Origin: JAUXFS01 sp963772635
GTDB lineage: Bacteria > Pseudomonadota > Alphaproteobacteria > Rhodospirillales > Defluviicoccaceae
NCBI GenBank assembly: GCA_963772635.1
Contig: CAVYYK010000037.1
Coordinates: 62,001 to 126,000, forward strand
Length of the DNA stretch: 64,000 nt
Reading direction: 5' to 3'
Shown: piece by piece, positions 35,279 through 44,398 of the stretch
How positions within the stretch are numbered: the stretch's first letter is position 1
Layout of the letters: each line of letters begins with the position of its first letter
Notes under the pieces: generated by a model
Seen by the model: only the letters and a program-made list of their open reading frames with translations
What the model was told of the DNA's origin: nothing
Database searches by the model: none
Made by a program: the position numbers and the translations under genes

Positions 35279-35908
35279 TCAGGCCGCTTGCGCCTGGGTT
35301 TCTTCCGCGATCCTCAGTACCGGACCGTCGATGCCATGATAGCGACGCATCATGGCGAGCGTCGCCTGTGAGACTCCCCATTTGCCGACAACGATAGGAA
35401 GTCTCTCCAGCTTGTGCGGCGCACCTAAACATTCGACGCCTAGGCCGTAGTTGCTGTTAGCGCTTCTAAAGAACGCGGGCGCTGTGAGGGTCATGTATTC
35501 GCGGATGCGGTTCGAAAGCCCATACTCGGTCAACGCGGACATCAGTTCTCCGAAAATCCGCTTGCGTGCCGGCGGCGCCAAGTCTCGGTCGATACCGAAG
35601 CGGGATGTCTCCCAGATATCGGGGTGCGAAGGGATCTCGCCGCTTTCCACCAGTTGCGGCCATACCTCCTTGATCATGTAGGGAAAGGTGGTCGGAATCA
35701 GTCGGAACATGCCGCGGACCCGGCGTTCATCGTCGCGCCACAGCAGGTAGACGGCGGCCGGTGTGTCGAACTGATCCCATTCCATGCCTTTGTGATTGGG
35801 TACGTCGTAGTTCCTGCGCTCCACGAAGACGCGGTGACGGAACCGGTACATCGATGGCAGCGCGTCTCCCAGCAGATGGGCCGTCTCGAAAGTGATAGCA
35901 TCGATCAT
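35279..35908 (-). CDS. luxI: Acyl-homoserine-lactone synthase
   Basis: A 209-residue LuxI-family synthase that joins S-adenosylmethionine with an acyl-ACP or acyl-CoA. The conserved residues are in place: MYRFRHRVFVERRNYDVP (Arg, Phe), GMEWDQFDTPAAVYLLW (Trp, Asp, Asp), RVRGMFRLIPT (Arg) and WETSRFGIDRDL (the Glu-x-x-Arg of the family). The ATG at 35908 follows GGGGGATATA. It converges with the small gene at 34709-35107. The acyl chain cannot be predicted from sequence. A 15-base perfect palindrome lies 20 bases upstream of the start. Confidence 0.9.
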   Translation of the reverse strand: MIDAITFETAHLLGDALPSMYRFRHRVFVERRNYDVPNHKGMEWDQFDTPAAVYLLWRDDERRVRGMFRLIPTTFPYMIKEVWPQLVESGEIPSHPDIWETSRFGIDRDLAPPARKRIFGELMSALTEYGLSNRIREYMTLTAPAFFRSANSNYGLGVECLGAPHKLERLPIVVGKWGVSQATLAMMRRYHGIDGPVLRIAEETQAQAA

Positions 35909-35927
35909 TATATCCCCCTGGAACTGG

Positions 35928-35942
35928 GCCCGACAGTCGGGC
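35928..35942. promoter_or_regulatory. Perfect palindrome just upstream of luxI
   Basis: GCCCGACAGTCGGGC has seven paired bases on each side of a central A and begins 20 bases before the luxI start codon. At that distance it would block transcription or initiation if bound by a repressor, or fold as a 5' UTR hairpin. It does not resemble the dyad at 34603. Confidence 0.4.
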
Positions 35943-35979
35943 GTCACATTTTTGTTCCTGTTTTGTTCACTTTAAGAGC

Positions 35980-36006
35980 CAAAAAAACAACCCGTTCGGG
36001 TGGTTT
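35980..36006 (-). terminator. Candidate rho-independent terminator
   Basis: Read on the minus strand, AAACCACCCG and CGGGTTGTTT form a stem with one mismatch around AA, followed at once by a run of T. It would end transcription from the LuxR-type gene at 36268-37467 and keep it separate from luxI. The same bases make an imperfect 22-bp palindrome, so an operator role for luxI is an alternative. Confidence 0.5.
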
Positions 36007-36044
36007 CCGCTCTTTCTGACACCGGTAGGAAGAATGCGATTCGT

Positions 36045-36254
36045 TCACACCTTCACGCAATTCACCGCAACCCTAACCTTCAGCGTCAATAAGAACAAAT
36101 AAAGAACATCCGCAAGCTTGTCAAGCGCTTTCGAAACCAACGGCTTTTTCGTCGACGGCGGTCGTTTGCGGGTCTGGACAACGGACGTGAGACCTTCGGT
36201 TTTTTCGGCCAATTCGGGGTCGACGTCGTCGGCGGCCCCTGCGTAACCCGACAT
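36045..36254 (-). CDS. Possible small protein after the second LuxR gene
   Basis: A 69-codon frame whose ATG at 36254 is 13 bases after the stop of the LuxR-type gene, preceded by GGCGGACC. The product has an acidic N-terminus, a basic middle with TRKRPPSTKKP and a hydrophobic stretch VLYLFLLTLKVRVAV near the end that could anchor it in a membrane. No family is recognised. A terminator-like hairpin follows, as expected for the last gene of a unit. It may still be a chance frame. Confidence 0.3.
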   Translation of the reverse strand: MSGYAGAADDVDPELAEKTEGLTSVVQTRKRPPSTKKPLVSKALDKLADVLYLFLLTLKVRVAVNCVKV

Positions 36255-36267
36255 CGGTCCGCCGAAG

Positions 36268-37467
36268 TCAGTGGCCGGACCACGACCCGGTTTCCCGGCT
36301 CTGGTTGGCTGCGTCGTCGCGGTTGGAGCGAAGCTGGCCGGGGCCGCCGAGAAGGCGGCCGACCACCGCAGCCTGTCGATTGACGCCCAACTTCCGGAAG
36401 ATCTTCTGCTTCAGATAGGACCGCACCGTGTGCACGCTGACGCGGGTGCGGGTGGCGATGTCGGCCGGACTGTGGCCTTGACAGATGAGCAAGGCGATTT
36501 CCGACTCCACTCGGGTGAGACCATAGAGATCCCTGATCCATTCGTCGCTGGGCGCGGTGAACCGTTCCGGATCGGACACGAAAACGCCGAGAAGCTGCCT
36601 TTGGCTGCCGTTGACCGGCGCGCGTTTGGAGAGGCGGGTCAAGATCAGGTGCAGCGGCACCGCGCCGTCGGTGCGCGACACCGTGAACGCCTTGGTGTTG
36701 GAGGCCGGCGGCGACGGATCCGCCGCCAACAGCTCTTCGACGGTCCTGCGCAATCGCGCCTGCTCTCTTGGCAGGGTACAGCTCAGATGGCCGTTCTCCA
36801 CCGTGAGACCGTCGGCCTTTCGGGCGATCTCGCTCGCCGTCCAGTTCATGGCCATGATCCGGCCGCGTTCGTCGACCAGAGCAATGCCCGGCGCCAGATG
36901 ATCCAGCATGGTCCAGGTATCGGCGGCACGAGCGGTCAGGTTTCGAACCAGGTGCTCGAGACGAAACACCGAAGCGAAGGCGGGAAGGATGGCGGCAAGC
37001 CTGCGGACGTCGTCCTCTGCGAACGCGTCCTCGCCTTCGGCCCGGGCAAGGACGAGATAGACCGCGGCGTTCTCATGGCGGTCGAGCACGCCATAGATCT
37101 GATGCATCAGACCCTGGGGCTTCAACCATTTCAGGTAGTAGTCGGAACCCAGGGTTTCCTCGTCGTCGCGGATCTGCTGGCTGGTCCACACCGTACCGGG
37201 CTTCCGGAAACAGGCCTCCTTTCGCAGCCAGGCATTCCCACGGGCGTAACGCTCGGCGTAGGACCGCTCGAACTCGGCGTTGATATTGACCGAGCGCACC
37301 AACCGGCCGTTGCCGGTGTCGCAGTGGTGAGAGGCTATCGCGCAAGCGGAGGCACCGAACACGCCCTGGAGCTGTTGCAGGACATCCGGCCAGCGTTCCG
37401 GGTCGGTTATCGCGTCGTTGAGGTTACCGACGAGGGTGAGCAGTTTGTTATCGGCCGCAGAAAGCAC
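36268..37467 (-). CDS. LuxR-type HTH transcriptional regulator
   Basis: A 399-residue regulator starting at GTG 37467, after GAGGAG. The C-terminal 65 residues are a LuxR-type HTH (LTRVESEIALLICQGHSPAD, TRTRVSVHTVRSYLKQKIFRKLGVNRQ). A PAS-like stretch is visible around residues 185-225 (LAPGIALVDERGRIMAMNWTA), and the first 150 residues may form another sensor domain (ASACAIASHHCDTGNGR). This architecture recalls non-AHL LuxR regulators found in many alphaproteobacteria. It lies upstream of luxI on the same strand but behind a likely terminator, so it may regulate rather than co-transcribe with it. Confidence 0.8.
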   Translation of the reverse strand: MLSAADNKLLTLVGNLNDAITDPERWPDVLQQLQGVFGASACAIASHHCDTGNGRLVRSVNINAEFERSYAERYARGNAWLRKEACFRKPGTVWTSQQIRDDEETLGSDYYLKWLKPQGLMHQIYGVLDRHENAAVYLVLARAEGEDAFAEDDVRRLAAILPAFASVFRLEHLVRNLTARAADTWTMLDHLAPGIALVDERGRIMAMNWTASEIARKADGLTVENGHLSCTLPREQARLRRTVEELLAADPSPPASNTKAFTVSRTDGAVPLHLILTRLSKRAPVNGSQRQLLGVFVSDPERFTAPSDEWIRDLYGLTRVESEIALLICQGHSPADIATRTRVSVHTVRSYLKQKIFRKLGVNRQAAVVGRLLGGPGQLRSNRDDAANQSRETGSWSGH

Positions 37468-38198
37468 AGGGGGGCTCCTCTTTGTTTACACCGTACCTGC
37501 ACGGCATGAGATTGGATTCCCCCATACGAGTATCCGCGAACAAGGTTGCTCTTTCGGCTCCGATCGGACGCCTTCCCGATACTCTGCACCTACTCCCGAT
37601 CCGCTCGAGATTTTCACCGGCCCGGGATGGCGTTTCTCCCTCGTATGGAACGCGCCCCGCAGGTCCGAAAAACCGCGCGCCAAACCGTCTTGCGCTAAAC
37701 CAATCCCGCTGAAGCCGGAATCCCACTTGTCTTTACCCTGCGCACCGACAGGTTCAGCATCCCGTTTGTCGCCTCTGTCCGTGAAGCAAATCTCGGATTT
37801 TATCAAAATGTTATACTAAACATAGCACGAGATGAGTTTGTTCTACAATAAGTTGTTATCAAATCGTTAAAATTTCTACTGGTAGTGGAGCAGCCAATGC
37901 AACTCCCGCTTTATGTGGTGACACTGATGCGATGATGACACCCGATCGCGGGCAGAGGCCGAGCGCGAGCCCTCCTCCTCCGGTAAGGCGTCCTTAAGAC
38001 CTTCGGGGCCAGAATGGCCCCATGAGCTGCGTTTCGAGCCTTCAGACCATGCGGAACCGGGAGCCTTCGGTATGACCAGGCCGCTAGTGCTGTTCGTGAC
38101 CGGGGCCGACCGGCCGCTGGTGCCGCCGGGGACGCCGGTGGAAAAGTGCCTGGAGACCCACGTCGCCTACCACGTGGGCGAGCTGGTTCGCGATTGTA
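37468..38198. other. Intergenic region upstream of the second LuxR gene
   Basis: About 730 bases. The stretch 37795-37900 is distinctly AT-rich with TTATACTAAAC and nearby A/T runs, a likely promoter area, but its direction is unclear. A possible 5' coding fragment at 38072 (MTRPLVLFVTGADRPLVPPG) starts well but soon loses a protein-like pattern. No RNA gene is evident. Confidence 0.4.
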
Positions 38199-38339
38199 AT
38201 GAGGAGAGTTCTGCCGCTGCTCGCCTCGTTTCTGCTCGACGCCACCATGGCGGTGCTGTTCGGCGCGGGGATCCCGAAGGATGTCGCCCTCAGGTGGCTG
38301 GAGAAGATCGCCCCGGAAGCCTACGACGCGGTCCAGTGA
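38199..38339 (+). CDS. Possible small hypothetical protein
   Basis: A 46-residue frame, ATG 38199 to TGA 38339. The product has a hydrophobic start (VLPLLASFLLDATMAVLFGAG) and an amphipathic end (KDVALRWLEKIAPEAYDAVQ). It could be the C-terminal part of a small protein that begins with ATG 38072 in another frame, broken by an indel like others in this sequence. I recognise no family. Confidence 0.3.
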   Translation: MRRVLPLLASFLLDATMAVLFGAGIPKDVALRWLEKIAPEAYDAVQ

Positions 38340-38414
38340 CCCGGCCCGACCGGGCCGGAAACGGAGAACGGATAGCCGCCGGACCCGGCGAACGCCCAAT
38401 TTCAGCCTTTCCCA

Positions 38415-39434
38415 TCAGAAAACGACCGTCCAGCCCTCCGGTCCGAGGTCGCGCCTGGCGTATCGGACGTGGTGGACGACCTCGCCCTCGCCGTCGACCA
38501 GCACGATCTCTCCTTCCTTGTTGCCCAGTCGCGTCGCCGAAGCGTCGAGCCACACCCGCACGCTCTCGCCCGCATCGAGGACGGTTCCGTCGAGCGGCGT
38601 GCGCCGCCCCATTCGATCGGCGACCGCCCAGCCGGCCAAGTCGACGGCGGCATCGGTGCGGTTGAGCAAGGTGACCGTCTCGCGCCCCTCTTCCGGGTTC
38701 GGCGGGTTGACCAGCGCGGCAACAATCTCGATCGGCGCGTCGAGGTCGGGCGATCGATCGATCGGGTCGCGCGGCGGGCTTTCGCCGAGCGGATGTCCGG
38801 TCAGCGGATCGGTCTCCCAACTCTGGCTCTGGAACGCCAGGAAGACGGCGATCCACCGGTCGTCGGCGGCGAAGTGGACATACAGAGCGCCGTCCTGGTT
38901 CGGCCCGTTGGTCCCCTTGTGGCTGCCGGTGCTGCCCTGGTTCATGTGGATGTCGTGGACGCCGTGGCCGGGCTCGAAGCCGAAATACTTGTCCGGCTTG
39001 CCGACCTCCGGTCCCCAGGTTTCGCCGAAGGCAAACACCCGCGCCGTCGGGTCGTCGATCGCCCGCCCCAGCAACGGCAGCAGATAGTCGCGCAGATCGT
39101 TTTCGGGACCGTCCTTGTTGTACGGGGCGACCCGCATGTCGGCGCGCGACACGATGCCGCCGCGCACGTAGTCGAGGACCAGATCGGATCGGTCGCGCTT
39201 CAGGTCGACCACTCCCGACGGCAACTCCGCCAGACGGCCGACACTCGGATGGACGAACGGATCGCGGCGCTGGTACAGCAACGGGTGCGGTTGCTGCGAC
39301 GAGCGAACGTTGACGGCGACCCGATGCCTGGTGCCGTCGACGTCGAGCAGGATCTCCAGATGCGGGCTTTCGTCGTCGTCCTCGGCGAGATCCATGGCGC
39401 GGCCGACCACCACCCGGTAATTCTTCAGGCCCAT
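38415..39434 (-). CDS. DUF2278 (YukJ-like) protein with a C-terminal lamin-tail-like domain
   Basis: A 339-residue protein. LKNYRVVVGRAMDLA, HPLLYQRRDPFVHPSVGRLAELPSGVVDL, and FGETWGPEV followed by GHGVHDIHMNQGSTG are characteristic of the DUF2278/YukJ family. From about residue 225 a second beta-rich domain (VALLNRTDAAVDLAGWAV-like, then GESVRVWLDA) matches the lamin-tail fold often joined to it. ATG 39434 follows GGGGGAGAGAGCG. There is no signal peptide, and the function of the family is unknown. It stands alone, 118 bases before the fasciclin gene end. Confidence 0.75.
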   Translation of the reverse strand: MGLKNYRVVVGRAMDLAEDDDESPHLEILLDVDGTRHRVAVNVRSSQQPHPLLYQRRDPFVHPSVGRLAELPSGVVDLKRDRSDLVLDYVRGGIVSRADMRVAPYNKDGPENDLRDYLLPLLGRAIDDPTARVFAFGETWGPEVGKPDKYFGFEPGHGVHDIHMNQGSTGSHKGTNGPNQDGALYVHFAADDRWIAVFLAFQSQSWETDPLTGHPLGESPPRDPIDRSPDLDAPIEIVAALVNPPNPEEGRETVTLLNRTDAAVDLAGWAVADRMGRRTPLDGTVLDAGESVRVWLDASATRLGNKEGEIVLVDGEGEVVHHVRYARRDLGPEGWTVVF

Positions 39435-39552
39435 CGCTCTCTCCCCCACCTCCGAAAGGCCGCGCGGCCGAGCGCCGAGACACCCGAACGGGGCGCGGTC
39501 GACGGCAAACAGGCTACCGCGTATGGGGGAGGCAGGAAAGTCGCTTTTGGCG

Positions 39553-40071
39553 CTATTGCCTCGGTACGATCACCCGGTCGATCACGTGGATGATGCCGTT
39601 GCTCGCCGGGATACCGGCCTGTTGAACCCGCCCGTAATCGTTCACGTAGATGCTGGTGATGATCATCACCACCGTGATCGGCTTGCCCCCGACCGTCGTC
39701 ACCACGATCGGAACCTTTGTGATGCCGTCCAGCGTCATTTTCCCCGGCACCACGTGGTAGGCGAGGATCGACGCCAGCCTGGCCCGGTTCTCCGGCGCGA
39801 ACAGCGCGTCGAGTTCGCCCCTCCCATCTTCCTCGATGACGGTGAACGCCGCGTCGGTTGGCGCGAACACCGTGAACGGGCCCGGGCCCTTGAGCGTTTT
39901 TTCCAGGCCGGTCAGTTGCAGCCCCTTCAGCAAGGTGTTGAACCCGCCGGTCTCGATCAGGGTGTCGACGATATCCTGGGCGGCGTGGCTCCTGGCGGCG
40001 CCGGCGGCGGTGATCACGGCGAACAGCGCGACCGCGAGGCAGATCCTTGCGAAACGAACAGCTTTGGTCAT
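39553..40071 (-). CDS. Secreted fasciclin-domain protein
   Basis: A 172-residue protein with a signal peptide (ICLAVALFAVITAAGAARSHAAQ, cleavage likely after SHA) followed by one fasciclin domain: DIVDTLIETGGFNTLLKGLQ, GPFTVFAPTDAAFTVI (block H1), LASILAYHVVPGKMTLD, then NGIIHVIDRVIVPR (block H2). Such periplasmic proteins take part in adhesion or bind the cell surface; their exact role in proteobacteria is unclear. It appears monocistronic and faces away from the following ICMT-like gene. Confidence 0.9.
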   Translation of the reverse strand: MTKAVRFARICLAVALFAVITAAGAARSHAAQDIVDTLIETGGFNTLLKGLQLTGLEKTLKGPGPFTVFAPTDAAFTVIEEDGRGELDALFAPENRARLASILAYHVVPGKMTLDGITKVPIVVTTVGGKPITVVMIITSIYVNDYGRVQQAGIPASNGIIHVIDRVIVPRQ

Positions 40072-40317
40072 TGATGGTTTCCCGAGTGGTGCAATGGACG
40101 CCGCCGTCGGCGACGATGCGGATCGAACGAAACCGATCGCGCCGCCGGTCTGAACCCGACCGCCCGGCTCGATCGTGCCCCTGTGTTGACGATTACGGAA
40201 CCGGAGTCAACCGTCGACGGCGTGGGGTCCGGTCCGTTCGTTCCGAGCTTGGCAAGCCAATCTCTGAAACCGTACTCTGCAAGCACCGCCAAGGACTCGA
40301 TCGTCAGGAGCGACACG

Positions 40318-40767
40318 GTGAAATCGCCAACCATATATCCTCCCGTTTACTTTTTCGCCGCCTGCGCCGCGATGGTTGCCTGCCACGTGTTGTCTCCGGT
40401 CGTCCGCGTCCTGTCTCCGCCGATCACCTATGCCGGGGTCGCTTTGATCGTTGCCGGCTTCGCATTGGCGCTGATTGCCAACCACCGGTTCGTCAGGGCC
40501 GGAACGACGGTAAAGCCGTTCGAACGATCGAGCGCCGTGGTTTTCGACGGCCCCTTCCGCTACGGCCGCAATCCCATGTACCTGGGGATGTTTATCGCCC
40601 TGTTCGGCCTGTTCGTGCTGCTCGGGACGCTGAGTTCCATAGTGGTCATTCCGGTTTTCTACGGAATCATCGTCACCCGGTTCGTTCGCCGCGAGGAACG
40701 GCACATGGAGGAACAGTTCGGCGACGCCTACCTCGACTACAAACGCCGGGTCCGGCGTTGGCTGTAG
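40318..40767 (+). CDS. Isoprenylcysteine carboxyl methyltransferase-like membrane protein
   Basis: A 149-residue membrane protein if started at GTG 40318, after AGGAG with 7-base spacing; the frame is open further upstream but that part looks non-coding. Hydrophobic segments at residues 8-25, 30-48, 78-105 and the C-terminal signature FRYGRNPMYLGMFIALFG and RREERHMEEQFGDAYLDYKRRVRRW match the ICMT/PEMT-like family (SAM-dependent membrane methyltransferases). Its substrate is unknown. It ends 11 bases before a soluble SAM-methyltransferase gene, so the two may be co-transcribed. Confidence 0.8.
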   Translation: MKSPTIYPPVYFFAACAAMVACHVLSPVVRVLSPPITYAGVALIVAGFALALIANHRFVRAGTTVKPFERSSAVVFDGPFRYGRNPMYLGMFIALFGLFVLLGTLSSIVVIPVFYGIIVTRFVRREERHMEEQFGDAYLDYKRRVRRWL

Positions 40768-40778
40768 AGAACCATCCC

Positions 40779-41349
40779 ATGCCGGCGAAACCGCCGCCGG
40801 CGCTCGCGGCGATCACCCGGGAGACCGAACGCCTCGGTTTCACCATGGCGTCCAAGCCGGAGACCGGCGCGTTGCTGCGCACCCTGGCGGCGGGCAGGCC
40901 GGGCGGGCGCATCCTCGAGATCGGCACCGGCACCGGGCTCGCGACCGCCTGGCTGCTCGACGGCATGGACACGGAGGCCCGTCTGGTCAGCGTCGACATC
41001 GACGCGACCACCAGCGCGGTGGCGGCGCGCCATCTCGGCGACGATCCGCGGCTGACCCTGGTGGTCGAGGATGGCGAGACGTGGCTCCACAAGGACGGAC
41101 ACGGCCGCTTCGACCTGATCTTCGCCGACGCCATCCCCGGCAAGTACCAAGCGTTCGAGGCCGCATGGCGGCTGCTCGCCACCGGCGGCTTCTACGTCGT
41201 CGACGACATGACACCCGAGCCCGACTGGCCCGACGAGCACGTATCCAGGGCCGCCGCGCTTCTCGACCATCTCCGGACCCGCCCCGACTGCCGCCTGGTC
41301 CAGCCTCGACTGGGCCGGCGGCATCGTCATCGCCGCGCGGACCGGGTGA
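40779..41349 (+). pseudogene. SAM-dependent O-methyltransferase-like gene, frame shift near the end
   Basis: Reads from ATG 40779: ITRETERLGFTMASKPETGALLRTLAA, then the SAM motif GGRILEIGTGTGLATAWLLDGM, LVSVDIDATTSAVAARHLG, FDLIFADAIPGKYQAFEAAWRLL and GGFYVVDDM. At 41301-41306 one extra base throws off the last 14 codons; in the next frame the expected end LDWAGGIVIAARTG-stop appears at 41347-41349. The family is that of small O-methyltransferases related to catechol and caffeoyl-CoA methyltransferases. The shift is close enough to the end that only the final strands are lost. Confidence 0.8.
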
Positions 41350-41432
41350 GATCGCCGGCGGAGACGTTGGCATTTGGAATTCGGCCCCATTCGCTCGTAC
41401 TATCGGCGTAACGATCATACGCGGGGTGCCCG

Positions 41433-42208
41433 ATGACCTCCGACTGCCTGCTCACGTCCACCGTCAATTCCGTCACCACCATCACCCTCAACCGGCCGGA
41501 GGTGCTGAACGCCTGGGATATGGCGATGCGCGCCGAGCTGATCGCGGCGATGACCGAAGCGGGGCGGGATGCCGACGTTCGCGCCATTGTCGTTACCGGC
41601 GCGGGGGAGCGCGCTTTCAGTGCCGGGCAGGATCTGAACGAGGCGGCCGGGTTCGACGCGGACGCGGCGGAAATCTGGATCGACGGGTTCAGGGATCTCT
41701 ATGCCACCGTCCGATCGCTGGAAATCCCGGTGGTCGCGGCGATCAACGGCGTCGCCGCCGGCTCGGCCTTTCAGTTCGCGCTGTTGACCGACGTCCGCGT
41801 CGGCCACCCCGGCGTGCGGCTCGGCCAGCCGGAGATCAATTCGGGGATCGCCAGCATCACCGGTCCCTGGATCATCCGCGAAATCCTCGGCCTGTCGCGG
41901 ACCATCGAGCTGACGTTGACCGGCCGCCTGGTCGACGCCGAGGAGGCGCTGCGCCTCGGGATTCTCCACCATATCTCGTCGAGCCCGCCGCCGTCTTGCC
42001 GCGCGCCCAGGCGATCGCCCGGGAACTGGGCTCGAAGCCCGCTCTGGCGATGCGGCTGATCAAGCGCCGGTTGTGGGAGGTTCTCCAGCCCGGTCTCGAC
42101 GACGCGGTGGCCGCCGCCAAGCGCTTCCACCGGATCTCGTTCGACGCCGGCGAACCGCAAAAGGTCGCCACCGCGTTCCTCGAAGCGCGGGGCGGGCGAA
42201 AACCGTAG
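41433..42208 (+). pseudogene. Enoyl-CoA hydratase/isomerase, frame broken near the C-terminal third
   Basis: From ATG 41433 the crotonase fold is clear: TITLNRPEVLNAWDMAMRAEL, VVTGAGERAFSAGQDLNE (oxyanion loop), IPVVAAINGVAAGSAFQFALLTDVRV and LGQPEINSGIASITG. Near 41970-41978 the frame changes: the next frame gives LVEPAAVLPRAQAIARELGSKP and ALAMRLIKRRLWE, ending at 42208. Either one base is missing or two are extra. It sits 7 bases before an acyl-CoA ligase, suggesting joint catabolism of a carboxylic acid. The acid is not evident. Confidence 0.85.
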
Positions 42209-42215
42209 TCCGGAC

Positions 42216-43748
42216 ATGGGCAACGACGATCCCCTGCCGGACCTGACGATCGCCGGGCTGCTGATGGCGGTCGCCGAGCGAACGCCGGCGCGCGACTACA
42301 TCAGGATAGACCGGCGGACCGTAAGCGCCGGCGAAATCGCCGGGTGGGCGCAAGACCATGCGGTTTCCCTTGGCGACGCCGGGGTCCGGCCCGGCGACCG
42401 GGTGGCGACCATGCTCGGCAACGGTGTCAATCATCTGGCGCTGTTTCTCGGCATCGCGCTGGCCGGGGCGGTCTGGGTTCCGATCAATCCCGAGGCCCGC
42501 GGCCCGGGCCTCGCCCATGTTCTTTCGGTGGTCGACCCGGTCCGCATCTATGCCACCGACACCGCGGCGGAAAACCTGATCGCCGCGGGCCTCGACCGGA
42601 AAGCCTGCCCGATCGTCCGCACCGACGGCTGGACGATCCCAGACCGCCGGCCGCCAACCGCTTTCAAACCCGCAGGGAGCCGATCATCGGAAACCCGCTG
42701 CATCATCTTCACCTCCGGCACCTCCGGTCCGCCGAAGGGGGTGATCGTCAGCGACCGGATGTTGATTGCCGCCGCGACGGCCACGGCGATGGCGTCCGAC
42801 TGCGAACCCGGCGACGTCTATCTGCTGTGGGAGCCGCTCCATCATATCGGCGGCGTCCAGGCCGCGGTGATGGCGCTGCTCCGACCGGTCGTTCTCGTCG
42901 CGGTGCAGCGGTTCAGCGCCAGCGGGTTGTGGCCGACGGTTCGCGCCCACGGGGTGACCAAGCTGCACTATCTCGGCGGCATCCTCGACATCCTGCTCGA
43001 GGCGCCGCCGACGCCGGAAGACAAACAACATCCGGTCCGGCTGGCGTTCGGCGGCGGCTGCCGGACCGAGACCCGGCGGGCGTTCGAACAACGCTTCGCC
43101 GTTCCCGTCCGCGAGGTCTACGGGATGACCGAGGCGTCGAGCTTCACCACCATCAACCATGACCGCGTCGTCGGCTCGGTCGGGCGCCCGGTGCCGTGGT
43201 TCGAGGTCGAGCTTGTGGACGCCGACGGCGCCGGCGTCGGCGAAGGCCAGGCCGGAGAGATCGTCGTCGTCCCCAAGCGCCCCGGCTTGCTGACCGCCGG
43301 CTACCTCGGCGACTTGGAGGCCACATCCAGGCTCCTCGCGAACGGCCGCCTCCATACCGGTGATCTCGGGCGGCGCGACCGGCACGGAAACCTGTTCTTT
43401 CTCGGGCGGATGACCAATTCCCTGCGCCGGCGCGGCGAAAACGTCTCGGCCTGGGAGGTCGAAACCGCGCTTGCCGACCACCCAGACGTCGCCGAAGCGG
43501 CGGTGGTCGGCGTTCCCGCCGCCATTGGCGAGCATGACATCCTGGCGTTCGTCCTGATGCGCGACGGCCAGTCGTTCGATCCCGCGGGCCTCGCCCGCTG
43601 GTCCACCACCGCCCTGGCGCCCCACCACGTGCCGCGCTACTGGAAGTCGGTCACCGCCTTCCCCCGCACCCCGAGCCAGCGCATCCGCAAGGACCAACTG
43701 GACAAGACGATCGCCGGAGCGTGGGAGTGGGTAGCGCTGACTGCGTGA
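42216..43748 (+). CDS. AMP-dependent acyl-CoA synthetase/ligase
   Basis: A 510-residue ANL-family ligase. The P-loop is CIIFTSGTSGPPKGV at about residue 165, FGGGCRTETRRAFEQRF and VYGMTEASSFTTIN form the adenylate pocket, HTGDLGRRDRHGNLFFLGRMTNSLRRRGENVSAWEVE holds the hinge, and the tail PRTPSQRIRKDQL supplies the catalytic Lys. It activates a carboxylic acid with ATP and CoA. The gene follows enoyl-CoA hydratase closely. The Gln/Arg near the end replace the common G-K motif order only slightly, so activity is likely. Confidence 0.9.
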   Translation: MGNDDPLPDLTIAGLLMAVAERTPARDYIRIDRRTVSAGEIAGWAQDHAVSLGDAGVRPGDRVATMLGNGVNHLALFLGIALAGAVWVPINPEARGPGLAHVLSVVDPVRIYATDTAAENLIAAGLDRKACPIVRTDGWTIPDRRPPTAFKPAGSRSSETRCIIFTSGTSGPPKGVIVSDRMLIAAATATAMASDCEPGDVYLLWEPLHHIGGVQAAVMALLRPVVLVAVQRFSASGLWPTVRAHGVTKLHYLGGILDILLEAPPTPEDKQHPVRLAFGGGCRTETRRAFEQRFAVPVREVYGMTEASSFTTINHDRVVGSVGRPVPWFEVELVDADGAGVGEGQAGEIVVVPKRPGLLTAGYLGDLEATSRLLANGRLHTGDLGRRDRHGNLFFLGRMTNSLRRRGENVSAWEVETALADHPDVAEAAVVGVPAAIGEHDILAFVLMRDGQSFDPAGLARWSTTALAPHHVPRYWKSVTAFPRTPSQRIRKDQLDKTIAGAWEWVALTA

Positions 43749-43782
43749 CGTGGGCACGCGGCAATTGTGATCACCGAGCTCC

Positions 43783-44370
43783 TCAAAAGTCTTTGGTCAG
43801 AAGCACCCAGTTCCGGCCTTCATTGACCCAGTCTTCCTTGACCATCGGCCGGGTTCCGGTCTCGGTGTATCCGCAGTGCTCGTACAGTCTCCGCGCGCCT
43901 GGGTTGGCGTCGGAGACGATGACGCTCATGCCGCGCTTGCCGGCCGCTCTCCCCAGTTCCTCGGCGAGGCCGAGAAGCCGGGTTCCGAGCCCGCTGTTTC
44001 GGTGGGCGGGCATAACGGCAAGAACGTTGACGTACCAGGTGCCGAGCGCCAGGTTTTCGAGTTCCTGCAACGGCCGGATCATCGCCGGCATATCGGGCGA
44101 AACAGGTTCGGGCTGATCAGGGATCTCGTAACCGATCAGGCAGCCCGCCACCGACCCCTGGCGCTCGATCACCATCGCGTTTCGATAGGAAAAGCTCCCA
44201 GTGTCGCGTGCCGCGCGGCTGACGCCGACCTCCCATGGCGTTTGGCCGGGCGATGCCAGCTGTTCCCAGAAATACAACGGCATTCCTTCGCCGGCATGGT
44301 TGACCAGCTCCGCAAGAACGGGCGCGTCCTCGATGCGCGCCTGGCGCAGTGGAAGCTGAAGTTCAGTCAT
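43783..44370 (-). CDS. GNAT-family N-acetyltransferase
   Basis: A 195-residue GNAT protein. RQARIEDAPVLAELVNHAGEG is the N-terminal strand-helix, WYVNVLAVMPAHRNSGLGTRLLGLAEELGR holds the acetyl-CoA-binding R/Q-x-x-G-x-G/A loop at about residue 125, and SVIVSDANPGARRLYEHCGYTETGTR is the last GNAT motif. The acceptor is unknown. It lies 28 bases after the pyruvate-carboxyltransferase-like gene on the same strand and is probably co-transcribed with it. Confidence 0.9.
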   Translation of the reverse strand: MTELQLPLRQARIEDAPVLAELVNHAGEGMPLYFWEQLASPGQTPWEVGVSRAARDTGSFSYRNAMVIERQGSVAGCLIGYEIPDQPEPVSPDMPAMIRPLQELENLALGTWYVNVLAVMPAHRNSGLGTRLLGLAEELGRAAGKRGMSVIVSDANPGARRLYEHCGYTETGTRPMVKEDWVNEGRNWVLLTKDF

Positions 44371-44398
44371 GCGTACTTCCCGGAATTACGCGTTGTCA

